Source: Minisyncoccota bacterium
Lineage (GTDB): Bacteria; Patescibacteriota; Minisyncoccia; Minisyncoccales; UBA5738
Length of the DNA stretch: 7,972 nt
Direction: 5' to 3'
Assembly (NCBI GenBank): GCA_025453415.1
Contig: JALOQL010000048.1
Coordinates: forward strand, 1-7,972
Below are positions 5,379 to 7,972 of the stretch, in pieces. Every line of letters starts with the position of its first letter. The stretch's first letter is position 1. A program made the position numbers and the translations under genes. Under the pieces are notes generated by a model. That model saw only the letters and a program-made list of their open reading frames with translations. It did not search any database and was not told the origin of the DNA.

Positions 5379-5471
5379 AAGCGCCTTTCGCTTGTGGCGA
5401 TATCAATAATTACCTTTTCCCTAATTGCTACCACAGACTACTAATTGCTGCGACAGAAGCGAAAGTCGCTT
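5379..5471. repeat. 93-bp element with 21-bp imperfect inverted ends
   Basis: The ends 5379-5399 and 5451-5471 are inverted copies matching at 18 of 21 positions. Each end contains its own small hairpin: AAGCG-CCTTT-CGCTT at the left and AAGCGA-AAG-TCGCTT (5457-5471) at the right, so a cruciform is possible. The interior carries a tandem 20-bp-period repeat beginning CTAATTGCT (5421 and 5441). It begins 2 bases after the 3' end of tRNA-Ser(GCU). The right hairpin might help end the tRNA transcript, though no T-run follows. A small MITE-like element is another possibility. No coding potential. Confidence 0.5.
5421..5457. repeat. Short tandem repeat, 20-bp period
   Basis: CTAATTGCTACCACAGA (5421-5437) and CTAATTGCTGCGACAGA (5441-5457) agree at 15 of 17 positions. 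The related word AATTAGT, its inverse, occurs twice just to the left (about 5351-5370). This could be a regulatory repeat or replication-slippage relic; nothing in the sequence decides. Confidence 0.5.
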
Positions 5472-5472
5472 G

Positions 5473-5558
5473 CGGAGGGGGCGGGATTCGAACCCACGGA
5501 CGGCTTTAAGACCGTCAGAGGTTAGCAACCTCTTGCAATGCCACTATGCGACCCCTCC
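5473..5558 (-). tRNA. tRNA-Ser(GCU)
   Basis: An 86-base class II tRNA. The acceptor stem is GGAGGGG/CCCCTCC with discriminator G. The anticodon stem AGAGG/CCTCT encloses the loop TTGCTAA, giving anticodon GCU (reads AGU and AGC serine codons). The variable arm is long (GACGG TCTTAAA GCCGTC), and the T arm is GTGGG TTCGAAT CCCGC with one U-G pair. CCA is not encoded. It lies downstream of purLQ on the same strand. Its acceptor sequence equals that of the split serine tRNA at 1030-1254. Confidence 0.95.
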
Positions 5559-5559
5559 G

Positions 5560-5576
5560 AAAACCGCCTAACGGCG
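5560..5576 (-). terminator. Weak hairpin between purQ and tRNA-Ser(GCU)
   Basis: On the minus strand CGCC-GTTA-GGCG forms a 4-bp GC stem followed by GTTTTC. It ends immediately before the tRNA. It might attenuate read-through from purLQ, or simply be a copy of the short hairpin family, since it matches 3886-3902 at 15 of 17 positions. The stem is short, so terminator strength is doubtful. Confidence 0.35.
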
Positions 5577-5613
5577 AATTTTCAATTTCCAATTATCAAT
5601 TTTCAAACAATTC
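5577..5613. repeat. AT-rich CAATT repeat in the purQ-tRNA gap
   Basis: The plus strand has CAATT four times at irregular short spacing (CAATTTC, CAATTAT, CAATTTT, then CAATTCC), separated by T-rich sequence. It is non-coding. I have a general impression that such TTTTCAATTTCCAATTATC-like strings recur between genes in Patescibacteria, but could not verify this here. Confidence 0.4.
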
Positions 5614-5615
5614 CA

Positions 5616-5643
5616 ATAATAGCTTAAAACCAAATAAAATCAA
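5616..5643 (-). promoter_or_regulatory. Possible promoter for tRNA-Ser(GCU)
   Basis: TTGATT (5638-5643, overlapping the purQ stop codon), a 16-base spacer, then TATTAT (5616-5621) on the minus strand. It would start transcription about 50 bases before the tRNA. The region is AT-rich, so a chance match is quite possible; read-through from purLQ is the alternative. Confidence 0.35.
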
Positions 5644-6425
5644 CCTAAATGGATCCTGGCAAAATCAACGGCGTTCTCGAAAATTTTCCGTCCCGGACCG
5701 TCGAGCATCACTCCCCTGGTCCACTTGGGATGGTTTTGCGCGATCAGATAGCCTTCCGGATGGGGCATTAAACCGAAAACCCGACCGGTCTCGTCGCAAA
5801 TGCCGGCGATGTTTTTCACCGAACCGTTGGGATTGGCCGGCCAGCCCGCAAGCTCACCGTTCCCGTCGATATACTGGGCCGCGATCTGTCCCTGTTTTTC
5901 CAACTTTGACAAGACCTGATCATCTTCGGGAATAAAATTGCCTTCGCCGTGCCTTATCGGCAAATCCAGGACATCAATTCCCTTGGTCCAGACACAAGGA
6001 GATTTAGGGTTGAATTTAAGGCGGATCCAGCGGTCCTGGAACCGGCCGCAAACGTTAGCCGCCAGGGTCGCGTCCTGCTCGTTGAATTTGCCGCCGAATC
6101 CCGGAAGAATGCCCAGCTTCACCAAAACCTGGAAACCGTTGCAAATGCCGATGAGCAGTTTTCCTTGGCTAATGAAATCCGCGAACTTGGTCGCCAGAGT
6201 ATATTTGATCTTGGTCGCCATGATCTTGCCCGCGCCCAAATCATCACCAAAGGAAAATCCGCCCGGGATCGCCAGGATGTGGTAATCGGCAAGACTCGCT
6301 TCCCCACCGATCAATTCGTTGAGATGCACCCGCTCGGCCGTCGCGCCGGCCAACTCGAACGCGCGCTTGGTTTCGTTGTCACAGTTAATACCGTATCCGT
6401 AAAGAACCAAAGTTTTTATTTCCAT
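5640..6425 (-). CDS. purQ: Phosphoribosylformylglycinamidine synthase, glutaminase subunit PurQ
   Basis: A complete 261-aa class I glutamine amidotransferase. It releases ammonia from glutamine and passes it to PurL, which converts FGAR to FGAM in de novo purine synthesis. The catalytic triad is visible: nucleophile C95 in GICNGFQ, with H222 and E224 in PHPEG. PGGFSFGDDLGAG (54-66) is the oxyanion/PurQ signature, and RHGEGNF (158-164) and NPNGS (198-202) are also typical. It is somewhat longer than Bacillus-type PurQ (about 227 aa) but within the range of other bacterial and archaeal forms. The start at 6425 gives the expected N-terminus (MEIKTLVLYGYGINCDNET), 9 bases after the purL stop, so the two are surely co-transcribed. 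No Shine-Dalgarno sequence is seen, suggesting coupling to purL translation. No purS appears in the window. Confidence 0.96.
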   Translation of the reverse strand: MEIKTLVLYGYGINCDNETKRAFELAGATAERVHLNELIGGEASLADYHILAIPGGFSFGDDLGAGKIMATKIKYTLATKFADFISQGKLLIGICNGFQVLVKLGILPGFGGKFNEQDATLAANVCGRFQDRWIRLKFNPKSPCVWTKGIDVLDLPIRHGEGNFIPEDDQVLSKLEKQGQIAAQYIDGNGELAGWPANPNGSVKNIAGICDETGRVFGLMPHPEGYLIAQNHPKWTRGVMLDGPGRKIFENAVDFARIHLG

Positions 6426-6434
6426 ATCGGTATA

Positions 6435-7972
6435 TTAGAAATTCGCGAAAGTTGATTGCCACGCGGCCTTTAGATCGGAAATTTTTTCCCGGATGACAAC
6501 CTCCCCCTTGCGGCGGATCTTCAACTCGCCGGAATCGTTAACCATTCCGACGAACGCGATGTCGTTATCGGCAAGCATCGACTCGAAAGCTTCGGCATTG
6601 CCCGAGGAAACCGTAACCACGAAGCGGCTGGCACTTTCCGAATAAAGTATCTTGTCGGCGCTTTCTATTTCTGATGCCGCGACTTTATCGATGTCGATCT
6701 CCAAGCCGCGGCCGCCGCCAAACGCAATCTGCGCCAAGCCGACGGCCAAACCGCCTTTATAGATTCCATGCGCGGATTTCACCGCGCCGGCCGCAATGGC
6801 CCGGGACAGCGCGGCGTACAATTCGATAGACCTGGACGCATCCACTTTGGGAACATTCAAACCCACATGGCCGCGCATTTCGTAGAATTCCGAACCCCCC
6901 AGCTCATCGAAAGTCTTGCCCAGGACGTAGACCCGGTCGCCGGAATCCTTGGCATCCATGGTCACGCATTTTTTGACATCGTCGATCTTGCCGGCCGCCG
7001 AAAACAGGATCGTGGGCAAGGCCGAAAGCCGCGTGCTCGTTCCGTCGAATTTCTTGAGGGTACCGTCCATCGACATCGAATCCTTGCCGGAAATGCAAGG
7101 CGTCTTATATGCCATGGTGAAATCGTACAATGCCTGGTTGGCGCGCACCAGCTGGGCCATCTTGTAGGCCGCGTCGGGATTTTCCGCCGCGGGCAAGGGG
7201 CTGGGCCAACAAAAATTGTCGTTCAAGGCGATCTGCTTCAAACTTCCGCCCACGGCAATGATCCGCCGGACCGCTTCGTCGATGCCAAGCGCGGCCATCC
7301 AATAGGTATCGATGATGCCGTATTTCGGATTGATACCGGCCGCGACCGCGATCCCCTCGTCGGTATCGTAAACCGGCCGCACCACGGTCGCATCAGAAAA
7401 AACTTCACTGCCCTCGCCCACCAAAGGTTTGACAATGCTGCTTCCCAAAACTTCGTGGTCATACTGCCGTTGGATATATTCCTTGCCGGCAATATTGATC
7501 CGGCCCAATATTTTTTTGAGGTCCGCGCCGCGGTCGGCCGATTCCAAAAGCTGGGGTTCGCGCAAACCGCGTCCTTCAGGCGTCCGCCATTCCGCCTTCA
7601 ATTCCATGCGCGGCGCGCCCGCATGCGCGAATTCCATATCGATGTACGTCACGGCTTTGCCGGCATACGTGGTGTGGAATTTACCGGAATCATTAAAATT
7701 ACCTATGGCCGTAACCTCCACGTCGTGCTTTTTGGCAAGCCGCGAAAACTCTTCCCAATTCTTCGGGTCCACCGCCAAGGTCATGCGCTCCTGCGATTCG
7801 GAAACCAAAATTTGCCAAGGGTCCAGGCCGGCGTATTTTAGCGGCACTTTGTCCAATTGCATTTCGAAGCCGTTGGTCGCCTGGGCCATCTCCCCCACCG
7901 ACGACGAAAGACCGCCGGCGCCGTCGTCGGTAATGGCGCCGAATAGATTTTTGTCGCGCGCCTCAAGCAAGA
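6435..7972 (-). CDS. purL: Phosphoribosylformylglycinamidine synthase large subunit PurL (partial, 5' end missing)
   Basis: About 511 C-terminal residues of PurL, the ATP-dependent synthase that makes FGAM from FGAR with ammonia from PurQ. The gene runs off the right edge: the frame is open to the last base, and the sequence begins mid-protein in the first AIRS C-domain (DDGAGGLSSSVGEMA, residues 15-29 of the fragment). There follow VSESQERM (55-62), the second AIRS N-domain around GINPKYGIID and ALNDNF (247-252), and the phosphate-binding SGKDSMSMDGT (293-303). The last AIRS C-domain contains SAHGIYKGGLAVGLA (398-412), where many PurLs have SDGGLA; this looks like a subtype difference rather than damage. 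A TTG near the edge (7970) is not the true start. PurQ follows after 9 bases. Confidence 0.95.
   Translation of the reverse strand, partial: LLEARDKNLFGAITDDGAGGLSSSVGEMAQATNGFEMQLDKVPLKYAGLDPWQILVSESQERMTLAVDPKNWEEFSRLAKKHDVEVTAIGNFNDSGKFHTTYAGKAVTYIDMEFAHAGAPRMELKAEWRTPEGRGLREPQLLESADRGADLKKILGRINIAGKEYIQRQYDHEVLGSSIVKPLVGEGSEVFSDATVVRPVYDTDEGIAVAAGINPKYGIIDTYWMAALGIDEAVRRIIAVGGSLKQIALNDNFCWPSPLPAAENPDAAYKMAQLVRANQALYDFTMAYKTPCISGKDSMSMDGTLKKFDGTSTRLSALPTILFSAAGKIDDVKKCVTMDAKDSGDRVYVLGKTFDELGGSEFYEMRGHVGLNVPKVDASRSIELYAALSRAIAAGAVKSAHGIYKGGLAVGLAQIAFGGGRGLEIDIDKVAASEIESADKILYSESASRFVVTVSSGNAEAFESMLADNDIAFVGMVNDSGELKIRRKGEVVIREKISDLKAAWQSTFANF

Noticed and set aside
5341..5460. Possible CRISPR array suggested by repeated CTAATTGCT words
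   Set aside because: There are only two 17-base copies at a 20-bp period, with no spacers and no cas genes.
5546..5935. 129-aa plus-strand open frame across tRNA-Ser(GCU), the AT-rich repeat and the end of purQ
   Set aside because: It overlaps a tRNA, an intergenic repeat and a conserved gene, so it cannot be a real gene.
6768..7841. 357-aa plus-strand open frame opposite purL
   Set aside because: It is antisense to conserved PurL coding sequence, has no known domain and reads as a His/Arg-rich shadow.
7968..7970. TTG as the start of purL
   Set aside because: It falls in the middle of the PurL fold, and the frame is open to the window edge.

Overview
The window looks like chromosomal DNA from a small-genome bacterium, most likely a member of the Candidate Phyla Radiation (Patescibacteria). 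The pointers are indirect: lineage-restricted small proteins, tRNA genes without encoded CCA, short CCGCC/GGCGG-type hairpins between genes, an AT-rich intergenic CAATT repeat, and almost no recognisable Shine-Dalgarno sequences. This placement is an inference. All supported genes lie on the minus strand, so the window is best read from right to left.

From the right edge: a partial purL (FGAM synthase large subunit, running off the window) is followed after 9 bases by complete purQ (its glutamine amidotransferase subunit); together they carry out the fourth step of purine synthesis. Next come an AT-rich repeat, a hairpin and tRNA-Ser(GCU). A roughly 93-bp inverted-repeat element follows, then a four-helix-bundle protein pseudogene with two in-frame stops. 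A near-consensus promoter inside the tail of that pseudogene drives a two-gene unit of unrecognised proteins (a 229-aa basic protein and a 108-aa very acidic protein) ending in a hairpin terminator. A complete P-type cation ATPase comes next (852 aa, unusual PEEFP motif in M4).

Downstream of the ATPase is the most unusual stretch, 865-1254. An intact tRNA-Ser(UGA), whose 5' and 3' flanks are complementary over a further 14 bp, lies between a 5' end and a 3' end that match each other as the two ends of a second serine tRNA with a different acceptor stem. Two more tRNA 3'-end-like pieces (T arm plus acceptor strand) follow. After this tRNA debris come a guanine/nucleoside deaminase gene and, overlapping it by ATGA, a HigA-type antitoxin gene with no HigB toxin beside it. 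The extreme left end carries a tandem GYTACGTAAC palindrome that looks like an operator or hairpin.

The window therefore combines housekeeping genes (purine synthesis, ion transport, two serine tRNAs) with small accessory or decaying pieces. The best candidates for something new are the deaminase-HigA pair and the nested tRNA locus; neither can be established from sequence alone.
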